Notes: a model not told the origin generated them from the sequence alone. Positions 1-12,159 are shown, counted from the stretch's first letter. The stretch is 64,000 nt of DNA from Polytrichum commune (GCA_950295325.1 OX485807.1:9637001-9701000); one strand, 5' to 3'. Translations and numbers: made by a program.

Positions 1-553
1 CGTGGCTTGGGTCTCGGCTACATCTCGCTTATGATCCCTCGGTGTTCCCTACCAAGTAATTCCTAACTAGTTGACAATGGTTGCAAGGATACAACAAATG
101 CACATTAGGGACTTGTCATGGAACTTAACAATGATCATGGCCATAACATTGTTATTCAACAATGTGCATTCATTATGTGGCATCTCATGGTTATATTCTT
201 AGGGCCCACAAAACGAACAAACGCATGCACACTGCTTGATAATATTATGGCTCTCCATGAATTTGGTGTCACCCCTCTATACCACATGGATTTGATGAAG
301 GCTCCTTTCCTTCCCCTTCACAGACTTCTTACTCCTACCCCAACACCCGCTTGATCAGCGTGTTCGGCTTGCTCAACTTTGCAATGATTTCACATCGTTG
401 GACTTCAGTCAAGTGGGTTGTCTCATGTTTCATCCATTTCATGTTGCGATTCATTGAATCAAAAGGTCTAGAAAGTGATACGAGTAAAGTATACACCTAT
501 TAACTAAGTGTGCACCAACGACTCCGGTTCAAAGTGCGTACAGGAGATTACTG
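1..553 (-). mobile_element. relict pogo/Tigger-like element, right end retained
   Basis: Positions 355-553 match 9830-10032 along their length. The right terminus reads, on the minus strand, CAGTAATCTCCTG preceded by TA (554-555), the form expected for pogo-type elements with a TA target duplication. The minus strand at 370-430 encodes THLTEVQRCEIIAKLSK, closely related to the helix-turn-helix segment of the second copy. The left end was not found and may lie outside the window. The reading frame is not intact. Confidence 0.6.
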
Positions 554-601
554 TAGAAGATTAAGTCTACATTATTTGGACCGAAGCAGGCCTAGGAGAA
601 A

Positions 602-602
<1 letters not shown>

Positions 603-644
<42 letters not shown>
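603..644. repeat. (AAG)14 microsatellite
   Basis: Uninterrupted trinucleotide run of 14 units on the plus strand. It lies just outside the relict element at the left edge. Confidence 0.97.
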
Positions 645-646
<2 letters not shown>

Positions 647-3600
647 TGTAAGTTTAAGGCCTAGGAGAAATACTATGTAAGTTTAAGGTACTTTCTATGT
701 ACTCCAGTCACGGTTCTAGGAGACATTTTAGACATGGAGCGTTGTTGTAGTTCAAGGGGAGGGGCAAGTTGCAGAACCAAATCTCTTGATCTTCACATTG
801 TTGAAGGTGTTCAATCTCGTGTCGATATGCTTACAATGAGGTGTATGTTGAAAGCTATATCAAAAGGTTTATAAATCGCTTTTTTGGATGTGTGAGATCC
901 GCTTCATGTGAGGGACATCAATTCTAAAGAGATTGATTTCTTACTAGCATTGTTTCATGGTTAGAAATGATATCCAATATTCAAAAAACAAAACTAGTTT
1001 GCTAAAATATTTCAATCAACAGGTGGTTTGGAGACCGTTAACAACACTCCCTTCAAGTTGCTATTCCCTTCATATCTAGTAGACATCTCTCCTCATGTCC
1101 ACACGACATGATACCAACATAATAAATCAATGCGTGATGATTTGTATTCATACAATAAAACTGGTCATATAGTCATGAAAACCAATCTCGTAAACATGGC
1201 ACCTAGTGTTTTTCCACCGTATAAAGCGAGAGAAGGGAAATGTCGTTTTGGGATCATGAATGTGTTGAGACATTGGTGCTCTGGACATTATTATGCACAT
1301 GATCTCCCCTTTGGCCTATGTTGCAACTAAACAACACTAATTAAGCATCTCAAAACCCTAAATGTTGAGTTCATTCAGCAACTGAAGATGTATAAAAAAG
1401 TATGAGTTCAAAAGCTTTTTGGAGTTCACATTCGAGAGAAAATTGTAAAACTTGATGGCGTTTTGACTACATCTATATGGTCGGAATGAGGATAATCATA
1501 AACCCTCACCACCAGAAAAATCATAAATTGATGTCTTTTATAGACTACAAATCAAAAGACAAGATAAATCAACATCACTCAAGCTTCGATTGAATGGTTA
1601 AATATTTTTCTTAAGTAAAAATGTCTTGCAACAAACCATGTCGTCACAATCCTTTGCACCCATGCATATGACACGTCATTTTAACATGACCCCCCCACCT
1701 TTCGGGAACAGTGGGGCATGGCAAGACAATTGCCACCACCACCACCACGTCTTCCATTGCAAAGTAGATAAGAAACAATACTAAGTTCCAACCACATGAA
1801 GGTGCACCCATTTTTTCTTTTTTTGAGATATAGTTTCAATTGAATTGTCCGAGTTGTTGTAGATGTTTACTAGTTCCCGTGACAAGTGCAAGAAATTGGA
1901 ATCCTAAGAAGAAATGGTTTTTTTTGGCCTTGAGAAAGTTGTATTTTGAAGAATACTCACAACCACTTTTGGGCATCCGAGGGTTAAAGAAAGAAAGGAA
2001 GGCTTGTGCTCATTCTCATGACCACCCAAGAGCAAGTCAAATTTGTGGGGCGATATTTCCACGTATGAGTGACGAGATATGAGTGAGATACAAGGCTGGC
2101 TGACACCAAATCAATCTCCCAAATCCCACCCGTATATATATTCATGATGTTGAAGAGTCTCCATCAAATTAGGTACTACCATGGATATGTATATATATAA
2201 AAATAAATAACTTATTTGTGGTTATGCTAAATATCTAGTGCCTATCGGACACCCGACATATCAAACCAATCCATTCTTTAAGTGCCTCTAATTGGCTTTC
2301 TTTTCTTCACCTCTTTAATATACGCAATAATCCCCGGTCGTCAATAACTATCTCAAGGTTCAAAAACCGTGAAGTCATGACATTGGATTTCTAGAAAATC
2401 ATACCTTGACCCAAAAGCAAACTAAATGCAAATTCATGCTTTCTTCTTTAGTTTAACGTGACATGTTCATATTCATAGCACTTCTTTCTTACATCGATGA
2501 TGAAGTCTGTTAATAATTTTTTCTAAATAAGTCCGGCTATGAAGTCTTTTCATCCAACTTAATTGTTATTTTATTGCACCAGTCATGGACTAGCTAGCCT
2601 CCCTCATGTGGTATTTGCTCCCTCTGGAGAATATTGTGTAGGGGACGGTGTATTACGTGACGCACACCAAGGCTTACTAGTGAGGTGGGAAACAACATGT
2701 TTGATATTTGGCTAATCGTTGCACGAATGGAGGTGCTCATTGGAGTAAAATTTTGTGACACCTATCATGGGGAGGGTGAAGACGTATTAAAAACATTACA
2801 TAGCATGAGGTTTCTATCTATAATCAAATGAACTCCAGATTGGAATTATAAACCCTTCATTTAGTCCAGTGGGGCCCAATTGTAATGATTTCACAACAAG
2901 CTTAGGAGAGGCGTATCCGCACCTCCCATGCTGGGTGTTATGAATCAAAATCCCATTCATCATCCAAGTTATCAATATGACATTTTTCTCATCACATAAG
3001 GAAGGTGAGAATTAACTCAACCTCATCAAGGCAACTCTCACACCTCATTATCATTAAGAAAAGGTCTTCTCAACACAACCCATACGGCATGTGTCATTTA
3101 GCCATCATAAACGAAATCATATTTTGTGTCACACATGTGTCAAATAGACCCATATTGACACAAAATGTGATGTTTTGAACATGCATTAGATTACAATGTG
3201 TCAATTGAATTGACAAAACATGTGTCAATTCAATTTCATTTCTCAATATTTCTTATAAATAATTTCCAGTCTCTCTCATGTTATAATGGACACTTAAGAT
3301 AATAACAAAATTGAGTTAGCGTAGACATTGGCATGCTACCTTCACAAGGTGCCCAAGAATGGACATCAAAATGCATGTTTATTCATTAGGTGCATGTAAA
3401 TGGATATGTGAGGAAGCCAATGGAAGCACAAGGAACTCAATGTTGAAGATCTCACACCACAAAAATCACGGCTCCCAACCATTGATTCTCTTCCACTACA
3501 CGATTTGATGATCTACTACAATAGTTGAAAATCTATCTGCATTCATGTATTTGAAACCTTCCTAGTGGAAGAGAAGGTCCAATGCTAAGGAGCCACAATA

Positions 3601-6170
3601 TTCGGAATTTTTGTTGAAGGCCCCCAAACACATTGAAGACAATCGAGAATTCAACTCAACACCGGCGCTGATCATCTTTTCCTTTAAAGGGTTTAAAAGA
3701 GGTGATATTAGGGCCCATATTTCACGGTTTAAGGTGCCAATGGGTATGTGAGTATTCCGGTCCATATATCTAGTCTATTCAAGTTTCTTTGAGCTTCTAG
3801 ATTAGATAGATGTGTGCAATCGATTTCGTATTTTCTTTTACTCGATTTCCTCTTCACATGCTGTGTGTGTGTGTTTTTGAAGAAAAAAATTATTTTGATT
3901 TTGATTTTTATAATGGTAGAGGTCGAATTCACCTTGATGTACCATTTATTCTAGTTCACTTGGCCATGTGACTCCTTAGACTTGCGCAACAACCTTTCTA
4001 TGACAAAAGTAAGATTATGATGGTGTTTCTCACATGAAAGAACTCAGTCAAAGCTAATTCCTAAACCCTAATTCGATTTTCATATTTGATTGATTGTTGA
4101 TATTCGTGGCTCCGGAAAGTGGAGTAGAGTCATAATGAAGGAATTCCACAAGCTTAAACCACAGGTTTGGAGAGGTGGTTAGAGACACCATGAAGGCGTG
4201 TGAATTAGTTAGTTTGGAAGATTTGGTCTAGCCGCCTCTCCACAAGGAGTTTACAAGTATGGGAAGAACCGTGAAGGGTGTGTCAAACCATTGTTTTGAC
4301 AATAGCTCTATCCATCCATTAATTACGGGGTTAACATGGCGTTTGTGTATGGGCTTACATCCCCGACTCGACCCCATGTTTATATGGGTAGCCGCTAATT
4401 TTTATTTTTATTTTTTTGGTAGGTAGCATGCCACCTATAACTAGGCGCTAACCCTCAAAAGAGGGGGTTTGAACAATGAAAACGGGGGAGGGTCAACATG
4501 GGTAGTTGTAGAGCAGAGGCGCCCATTCCTTATTAGGACCCTATCGACAATGTATAGGGTGTCATGATTTTGACGAGGTCGAGACTAATTTCGGTAAAGA
4601 GAAGAAAAATCATGGGTGGTCAAAATAATGTTCTATGTCTCATAGCTTTTAAGGGTTAGTTTTCTTGTAGATGCGACCAGGTGAAATCTACACTTCCATT
4701 AGATTAAGTGATAGCAATAACCGGGTGGGCGGAGCGGCTCACATTGAAACTAACCTTGAGTCTCTGACTTATGATCTCACTAGGGAATCGGTTTTGTTAT
4801 GACGCACGTCCCCGGTTTTGAGTGCTAACATGAGAAGGAATTCATCTCAAAAGCAGTGGTTATGATAGACTCTAGACATGGGTACACTGTGCTCGGACGA
4901 ACGTTCGACTTCAAGAATTCGAAACAATTTCAATTTGAGGAATAAAATTATCGAAAAAATTGCAATCCTCCTGGTACCTATCTTCCTACACATGAATGTG
5001 TTTTGCACCGCCTTGTACTACTTCTCCCCAATTTGGCACAAAATCTCTTAAGCGATAGGTTATGGGCGCCTCTACCCTAAGTAGCACCCGGTCGTTAACT
5101 ACTCCTCCTCATCCCGCTCCCCCGCATATCTTGCACATGTGGTCGCCCCGACAACACTCCCAAATGTCGAGCCCACGTGTTGGCAACATGGGCCACGTTA
5201 TTTGGGGACTTTATGGACCATGTCATTTTGTCAACGTGGTGTTTGCCAGTGTGACCTTGTCGTTTCCCATTCCCCAAGCTCAGTTCGTTCCTGATGTCCC
5301 CATAGTACGCCATTCCCTCCAAACCCGGGAACACGCTATTAAAAAACTAGCTAGAATGTGCCACCAAAGATATGGTATACTCTTTTTTATAGGTAATTAT
5401 GTATCTTTGATGAAATATGTCACATTGGATTAACACTATTATAAGGTTTTGTATAACATATCGACTTCTTTTTTTCCCTTTTAGGATTGATATACCGTGT
5501 GGGATGAATTATCTTTGTGTTGATAATGAAGCGTTTTGTGTCACCGAGTGTGTACTTCCAGTGATTTGAAACCTAAGTTATTGAAGCTTAGAATGTATTA
5601 TGGCCGCCGATACAAAAACCAACCGCCATTTGGAACTCAATTGTTCCTAGTGACATTCCTTCGTATCGTAGTCTTGGTTTTGGCACTGCAACTGTTGGAA
5701 ACATCTCTACCTTTGATCTCTACATTTCACTTTTGTAATTTACTTCAATTCATCATAATTAATTAAGGGGATGCCAAAAAAAAACGCCAGAAGGTGGACT
5801 CTTCATTGGAAACCCAAATGACATTTGTGACCGGTGGATATGCTTGTACTTCATCTCATGCGAAAATGATCCTGTCAATTAAAATACTAAGCCTTTAATG
5901 AAATCATAATTTTCATCTTCATTTATTATGAGATCACTCATTTCACATTACTAGCTCAACCATTTGGGAATTTCCCTGCAAAGATGGTGGCGACTAGGTC
6001 ACCATCGATCTTGCCATCATGCTAATCGCCAACTATTCAACGTCTCAAGTAGTCCACTAATATAGGTCATCTCCACACATAGTAGATTGGTGCCATTTCC
6101 ATTTAAAACCCTAGAATACGCCATCCATTGCTTACAATGCTTGTTGTCTCGAAGTGCCATTCTATTCTTA
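645..6170. other. gene-free intergenic stretch
   Basis: No frame above 123 codons and none with a recognisable domain. Positions 3120-3245 contain several copies of TGTGTCAAT and its complement in opposite orientations, which may be a worn palindromic element, but I could not define its ends. The block at about 5040-5340 is richer in G+C and holds the 123-codon plus-strand frame; it may be a captured gene fragment, but no family is identifiable. The rest is AT-rich with short poly-T tracts. Confidence 0.5.
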
Positions 6171-6656
6171 GGGCCACTTCACACACGAGACTGAGAGCCC
6201 GTGACCATTACACTTCAAGCACTCTCATTGCTGGAAAACGACGGTCCAAGTTTGCTTCACATTATACTTGAGGGACCAACGGAGTATGTGAATGCAAGAT
6301 GGATGTAAAGTCTACATGGATTTCTCCATGGCATCAAATGAATCATGTTTCATAGTCGCTTGGACTATTTTCAAAAACCACCTCTTGGAGGTAGACCTAA
6401 TACAAAACCACGAGGCCATGGCACTCTGAACACTCACAACCGTTGATTAATTCTACTTTATCATGCGTGAGGACCCGCATGAACAGAAATTCATTGAATA
6501 GCATTTGGTTGAGGACCCGGTCACATGTGACTTCACACTACACTTGAGGGTCCATGACCACACGACAAGATGTTGGAGGTTTGTTGGGACGGCCTTTGGA
6601 CACTTTCTTTTGGGCTACCATAATTTCATGGTCAAGAACCTCACAAACTTCTCTCG
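6171..6656. mobile_element. PIF/Harbinger-like MITE relic (same family as 11391-11991)
   Basis: It begins GGGCCACTTCACACACGAG directly after TTA (6168-6170). This matches the termini of the better preserved element at 11391-11991, including the GAGCC-rich subterminal part. The internal CCACCTCTTGGAGGTAGACC at about 6380-6400 is the complement of the hairpin core of that copy. The right end (before TTA at 6657-6659) is strongly diverged, so the boundary is uncertain. Confidence 0.5.
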
Positions 6657-6708
6657 TTAGATGAAATTCATGACTTATGTTTAGATATTTGTCTCACAAT
6701 CACATCCC

Positions 6709-7580
6709 ATGGTAGGACTGATGGTGAGGAGAGTGCACCTACGGATCCCCCTTATAAGTTTAATCCTAGACAAAGATTGTTGGCATTTCTTTGCACTTTA
6801 TGAACACACAACAACGCATCAACTCTTGAAGCGATTGGGGTGGGATTGGTCGAATAGTGAAATAAATGATGATGCAATGTTTATTCATGCCTTGTATAAG
6901 TTTTGCCTTGTCCGATGACATAGAGTGGCTCGATTCTTATGAAAGGGAGGTGTTGGGTCAAATTCTACCAGGTCTTAAGGGTGTCACAGGTGACATAGAC
7001 AACATCCTCATCAAGATAATACATCATTTTATAACAATCCTAACCACTCTAGAGGGTTCAATGGGCGAAAGAAGATGTACAACTATCAACATCATCGTCA
7101 TCGTGGACAACAACGGGCTATTCATATATGCGGATCTCAAGTACCTTGGAACCTTTCAGGATATTACTTGCCTAAGAGACTACGAACTTGACATAAATTG
7201 CCAAAAACAAATTTACCCACACTGATGGGCACTTCGAGATGGTCCTAGGTGATGTTGGATATGTAGATGCCGATAGGTACATACTTCGTCACATGGGCAG
7301 AGAAGAATCCCTCCCATGTTGGATGTCTTTGCTATTAATGCTTTCAACAAAAGTCATGCAAGATATTGAGTGAAGGTTGAGTGGGGCATAGGTGGGTTAA
7401 AGCAAAATTTCAAGCAGTTGATGAAGCGCTTTCACTCCTCTTGCCCTAACTATTGTCATTTTTTTGCATTGGTTGTTTGTTGACTATTTTTTTTTACATA
7501 GGTGTAGATTGGATTTCACAACGCAACTTTATGGTGAGGAGAATGGTGATGGTGTGCGTGGTTGGGTCAGAGACTTCTAA
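6709..7580 (+). pseudogene. decayed PIF/Harbinger DDE transposase
   Basis: Translation across frames recovers a Harbinger-type nuclease (DDE_Tnp_4 family). In order: LLKRLGWDWSNSEIN; LPGLKGVTGDIDNILIKI (first catalytic Asp at about 6998, equivalent to the usual IDGT motif); IVDNNGLFIYADLKYLG; MVLGDVGYVDADRYILR (second Asp at 7251); AINAFNKSHARY, then VKVEWGIGGLKQNFKQL (Glu at 7379-7381); then RLDFTTQLYGEENGDG after a likely small intron ending ACATAG at 7501. Order and spacing match plant Harbinger transposases. It is broken by a frame change near 6900, another near 7220, another near 7330 and a TGA at 7367-7369. It cannot make protein, but it shows that autonomous partners for the Harbinger-like MITEs once existed. 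I could not pair terminal repeats around it. Confidence 0.75.
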
Positions 7581-9410
7581 TGGGTAATGAGTTGACTTGT
7601 CTATATGTACTTGATAGTTTCACCAATTATAAAGTTGGCCCTTTTGTACTTGCTTATCTTTTAGAGGCTTCTTCTAGTCTCTCACGTGCATGTATTGGCT
7701 CCTCATGACTACTAACTCAAAAGCAATGCTTAGCTTAATGGAATAGCACCATTAAAATAAACCCTCAACCTCTTCATAGTAGTACAAGAGTCCATCATAA
7801 ATTCAATATATCCATGCACTTAACCTTGAAAGCATGGTCACTTATTATCCCTAACTCCTTTGCTTTCTCTAGATTCCTCAAACTTTGGGCCACGTGCTTC
7901 TTGACTATGAATGTAGACTTGGCCTATGAATGTACGGTGCCTCTCTAGGTTGAAATGCCCTAGTAGCCTTTGAATGTAACTCCATTTCCTTTGCCTCGAC
8001 CAACTCTGGTCTACCATCATCATTACCTTACACATGCTCAGTCAGTTACTAAGCCAACCGTAGAGAGTGGAATGTTGAGCAACATGGCAACAAGCTACTA
8101 CAACCACTTTGCCACCTACAACAAGGGGAGGAAACAAATCACTCAACTTGTTCCAAACATGGTGTGGAAGCTTGTGTATGCCGATTTCGAGGCATGCAAA
8201 TCCTAGCACCACCTTGCAAGAGGATATGCTTAAAGGATAGATTGAAGAAGGCCCTCAAGGAGGTGAAGACCAACACTAATAATGTATTTCTCAAGGATGG
8301 GGTACGTTATGGTAGAAAATATTAACATTATACATTCATAACCTCTCGCCGACCAAGAAAGTGCCTAGCATTTACAAAATGTATCTAAACCAAGGTTCTT
8401 AATCATTGTAACCTTCCTCACAACCTTTAGCTACTAGAATTGCCACCCTAAGTTTCTCCAAGTGAATAGTCCTCACCAACGGAAATGACATTAGCACCGC
8501 TTCAATGTGGATGCGCTTCCACAATGACCATTGTTTTAAAAACAATCTTAGTGTGCTAGCAAATTGACCACATCCTATGGGTTTTTTTGTGCATAGTGAT
8601 CCAATTCCTTTTCATGTGCATGATAAGCAACATTATTAGCAATACAAAAGGAAGCATGGCGGACTGAGATGTCAACATGCCACCTCCATGGCTTGTCAAT
8701 GGAGGGTAGAGAAAGATCCTCCATATGGTGATGCTATCCCTTGGCAATGCAACGCAAACCCCCAACAAGCTTAGGCCAAATATAAGTGACCTATAGTTCA
8801 TTTGGCAAACCATATATGTATCAAACATCCAAGGCGTCAAGGCAAAGAGGATTTGTGGTATGGATTGGTAAGGAAGGTAGACGCATGATCACATTGATGC
8901 TATCTAATGCATCCCACCCACAACATGTGCCTCCCAAAGAGATGACCTAGGAATTGCACCCTGGTCGCACCTGATAATAAACTTGCAATTGCCCACAAAA
9001 TAGCATGAGAAACGTATCCTTAGCATATGAATGGACTTGCAATCCAAATTAAAACTTCAAAATTCTTTAATATCACATGCATTTGGTTGCCACAAGCATG
9101 GTATTACGAAGGTTAGAGCATCTCTCTCTCTATAAATATATATAACTTCAACAATTTAGTATGGGTTCAATATATAGAACTAAAGAAAAATTGAGTTCTA
9201 ATACACCACAAAGGGTGCACTCGTCTTCAAGAGTTGGAGCCATGTGTGTGTGAGACCTTTTTTGAGTCCCCATGTAGTACAAAAAATTATCACTCTTATT
9301 CAGACTGTAATAGACATGTGAGACCCTTATTTGAATCCTGGCACTCATACTTCAGTAGACATGCAAATCATCGACTACATACTATTTTAGGGGAGTTGAT
9401 TCCCAAAGTG
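7581..9410. other. gene-free intergenic stretch
   Basis: Short frames only, up to 94 codons, without recognisable domains. Some of it may be the 3' part or second gene of the Harbinger element that ends at about 7580, but I see no Myb-type signature. There is a short CT run followed by TA repeats at 9121-9145. Confidence 0.4.
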
Positions 9411-10032
9411 TAGTAATCTCCTGCTTAAATATGCACCCGTTTAAATACACATCCCGGTTAAGTGCGCAATTTTTTTGACAAAAGTTAGGGTTCATACTTT
9501 ATTGTCTAAACATGTCATGCATAGTCATTTGTTGCGAATGCATGAATTGTTTACCCTTGGCATTCAATGTCATTTTGTTAACGTTTCGCTAAAATGTCGG
9601 AAACAATTGTCGCAATTCATCATACATTTGGCCAACATCCGTTGAACATTGGAGCAAAGCAATTGGTCGTTGATGTCTAGGACAATGTTGTGTACAACTT
9701 CAAAGCCTTTGAAGTCGGTAGCACTTTTAGATTCAACAAATGTCTTGATAGGCATGATTTCGTTGCAGTACATTCTCCCGATTGTCCTAGACCTTCCAGA
9801 TCGCGCCTTCACTGACTTCGTACTCCCGCCCCAACACCCACTTGCTCAACTTTGCCATGATTTCACATTGTTGGGCTTCGGTCAGGCGGGTTGCCTTGGG
9901 TTCCATCCGTTTCCCGTTGCGATTCACCGAATCAGAGGGTCTACAAAGAAGTATGAGTAAAGTACGCACCTACCAACTAAGTGCGCACCAACGGCTCAGG
10001 TTCAAAGTGCTTACTTAAGTGGGAGATTATTG
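9411..10032 (-). mobile_element. pogo/Tigger-like element with internal deletion
   Basis: The left terminus reads TAGTAATCTCCTGCTTAAAT. The right terminus, on the minus strand, reads CAATAATCTCCCACTTAAG preceded by TA (10033-10034). The two are inverted repeats over about 25 bases with a few mismatches. Length is 622 bp. The body encodes a helix-turn-helix remnant on the minus strand, and the right third is duplicated at 355-553. Terminus form (CAGTAATC with a TA duplication) resembles plant pogo/Emigrant-type elements. Confidence 0.65.
9570..9969 (-). pseudogene. pogo-type transposase N-terminal remnant
   Basis: Minus-strand translation from 9969 gives KATRLTEAQQCEIMAKLSK, then GREYEVSEGAIWKV. 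This is the layout of the CENP-B/Tigger N-terminal helix-turn-helix (basic residue, RLT, Q, E-I, L, then a second helix with YxVSxxAI). The sequence then moves into another frame that continues 80 codons (9570-9812) without recognisable motifs. No DDE catalytic region is present, so the gene is truncated and non-functional. Confidence 0.6.
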
Positions 10033-10535
10033 TAATGAACACTAAATTGGAATTTTTTATTTTTAGTTTTAGTTTTTTTTTGCATCACTCAAGTGAACAA
10101 AAATCCACCTGCATGTTCACCCTTGTAGAATGAACACTGCAAACCCATGTTGAGCTTTAGTTGTTTTGCAATGATGACCCAACATAAATGGAGAATCATG
10201 CTTACAAAGTCCATGGCACAAGAAGGGGTGCTGCACCCCCGTAACGTAGTGCAGAGTAATGTTATATATATATATATACATGCTATCGCACTTCCACTGG
10301 CAGCTTGCTTAATTAGACTTTACACGTGGAAACCGTAGTAATTATGTGCAGCCTCCAGTGTGGCTTTGTGTGCACAAACCCCTAAAGAGAATAACTTACA
10401 GTGTTCACTTTAGTGTAAGCATAGTCAAGCTGTTTGTTGATTCCAATGCCATGTGCTTCATGTTCATATCCACTGTGGGTGAGTCAGAGCAACAAAACAA
10501 AGCATAATTTATGCAATGGGTAATTATGATGATGG

Positions 10536-10558
10536 TATATATATATATATATATATAT
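10536..10558. repeat. (TA)n microsatellite
   Basis: Alternating TA run of 23 bases. A shorter one lies at 10262-10277. The interval between the pogo-like relic and the element starting near 10709 holds no recognisable gene. Confidence 0.9.
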
Positions 10559-10738
10559 GACTTCAATTCTTTCATAGCATTTCAATGGTAAGAAGAGTAC
10601 ATTACACAGAAACAGTTCTTCATTCCAATGGCATTTGAAAATACTGTTTCTCTGGACACCCCATTCCTTCCTCACACTCAAGTGGCCACAGTGTCTATCA
10701 TGGCTAACTTATGTCTGGTAAGCACCGGCGGTTAATTA

Positions 10739-11183
10739 GGGGCGGTTTACACTATGGACCATGAAGTCGTCCCACGGCCGTCTAAGCGATGTGATTGGAC
10801 GTTGAAGTCGTCCCGGGACGACTTGGGTTTACACCAAGGAAAAAATGGCAGAGTGACCACGGAGGTTGAGGTCCACAAAATATTATTTTTTAAGCCTACT
10901 CTATCCACTGCCATGGTCCAACGGGTTTTCCGTTGGGACAAGCAAAAGAGGTGGTCCGGGAAAAAGAGCAAGGGCCCATGTCAGAAAAATGCCGTTTTAA
11001 GCCTTTTTGGTGCATGGTCATTCTTCATGGTCCACATTCGGTTTACACCTAGTGAAGGGCCCATGAACCATGAAAACTAATATTTTAGTAACTCGGACCA
11101 TGGAAGTCGTCCCATGAAGTCGTCCCACGCAAAATAGGCCTCTTACGTGGGACGACTTCATGGTCCATAGTGTAAACCGCCCC
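10739..11183. mobile_element. PIF/Harbinger-like MITE with 38-bp perfect terminal repeats
   Basis: It starts GGGGCGGTTTACACTATGGA and ends with the exact complement. The first 38 bases of each arm are identical. Both sides carry TTA (10736-10738 and 11184-11186), the usual PIF/Harbinger target duplication. Length is 445 bp, with no coding capacity beyond chance frames. Additional copies of the motif ATGAAGTCGTCCC lie inside both ends. The perfect termini suggest a recent insertion. Confidence 0.88.
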
Positions 11184-11390
11184 TTAGTTGCAGATGAAAT
11201 AACTGGTTGAGTTTGAGAAATAACCGGTCGAAGTTGAAGACTTCAGGAGAATTACCCATCATGTTAAAGGAATCTATGGAAGAATATACCCACTCAAATG
11301 AATGAAAGCAAAACCAGAAGATGTTAACATGTAACCGGCTATATTTAGAATCACTAGGATCTTGGCCGACTATATATGCCCAAACACTAA

Positions 11391-11991
11391 AGGCCAACTT
11401 CACACACAAGGCTGAAGGCTCTTGAGCATGGCACTGTAAGAAAGAGCTCTCATTGGTCGAAAAGGCGGAGACCGTCCAAGTTCACTTCACACTAGGAGGT
11501 GAAGACCTAAAGGCCCAAAGAAAAGTTCGTGGATGAAAAGTCTACATGCAATCGTACATGGTAGGTTGTGGATTAGGGTGCATGGTCTACTGGAATTTGC
11601 GTTAGACCTACCTCCAAGAGGTGGGCCTGACGCAAATTCCGAGAGACCATGACTTTTTTAATATATATATTTTTCCAACAAGACATATTTCAGGACAGGT
11701 TGCAAGGAAGATTCCAAAACAGATTCCAGGACAAACAAACACCACCAAGTGATTATCTTAAATTGATAAAGTTTGAGACATATTATATTAAACCAAATCC
11801 TCCCCTCTTTTTTCCGCCAACAAAATATGCTATGATCCCGCAACAGGGTTCATTCTCACTTCACAGTATGCTTGAGGGCCCAAGACTACATAAAATGGCT
11901 TTCCCAACACCCATGGTACGGCCTTTGGATGAGAGTCAAGGGTCCTCACCATTACAAGGTCACGGCTCTTGGCTCATGTGTGAAGTGGCCC
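11391..11991. mobile_element. PIF/Harbinger-like MITE
   Basis: The left end AGGCCAACTTCACACACAAG pairs with the complement of the right end CATGTGTGAAGTGGCCC. The subterminal GGCTCTTG and its complement also pair. Both sides carry TAA (11388-11390 and 11992-11994). Length is 601 bp. It contains a strong internal hairpin (11581-11649), and at 11680-11735 short repeats of a TTCCA(G/A)GACA type. A 131-codon frame runs through it but has no recognisable domain. Confidence 0.75.
11581..11649. repeat. internal hairpin of about 34 bp per arm
   Basis: The left arm contains GGAATTTGCGTTAGACC and the right arm GACGCAAATTCC. The outer parts CATGGTCT and AGACCATG also pair, with the loop around CTCCAAGAG. 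There are only a few mismatches. It lies inside the MITE at 11391-11991, and its core recurs in the relic near 6390. It could form a small-RNA precursor-like fold if transcribed. Confidence 0.7.
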
Positions 11992-12159
11992 TAACTTCCC
12001 GGGCACTATCTACCCTAGAACTCACCTCAACTAGGCAAGCGTGATTCAAGGATTCGGCACCTTCCATGCACAAGGAGTGCTGCTTGCCACTAAATCTACA
12101 CCCGGGACATATGTACATGTGAAGATTATTAGCAACTTTGTTCCTCAAGGAATTTTGGA

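Larger units (their letters stand above)
10709..12006 (+). mobile_element. old hAT/Mutator-like MITE (fourth member of the family) split by two insertions
   Basis: The pieces 10709-10738, 11187-11387 and 11995-12006 join into one copy of the family seen at 43304-43542, 50191-50418 and 52399-52621. Shared segments include ACCGGCGGTTAATTA, GCAGATGAA, GGTTGAGTTTGAGAAATAAC, GAATTACCCATCATGTTAAA and AACATGTAACCGG. The two interrupting elements (10739-11183 and 11391-11991) are each flanked by Harbinger-type three-base duplications. The outer ends are diverged and the outer target duplication is unclear. Confidence 0.65.

Noticed and set aside
5062-5433. 123-codon plus-strand frame
   Set aside because: No recognisable domain; the block is GC-rich, so stops are rarer by chance. 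Kept only as a note.
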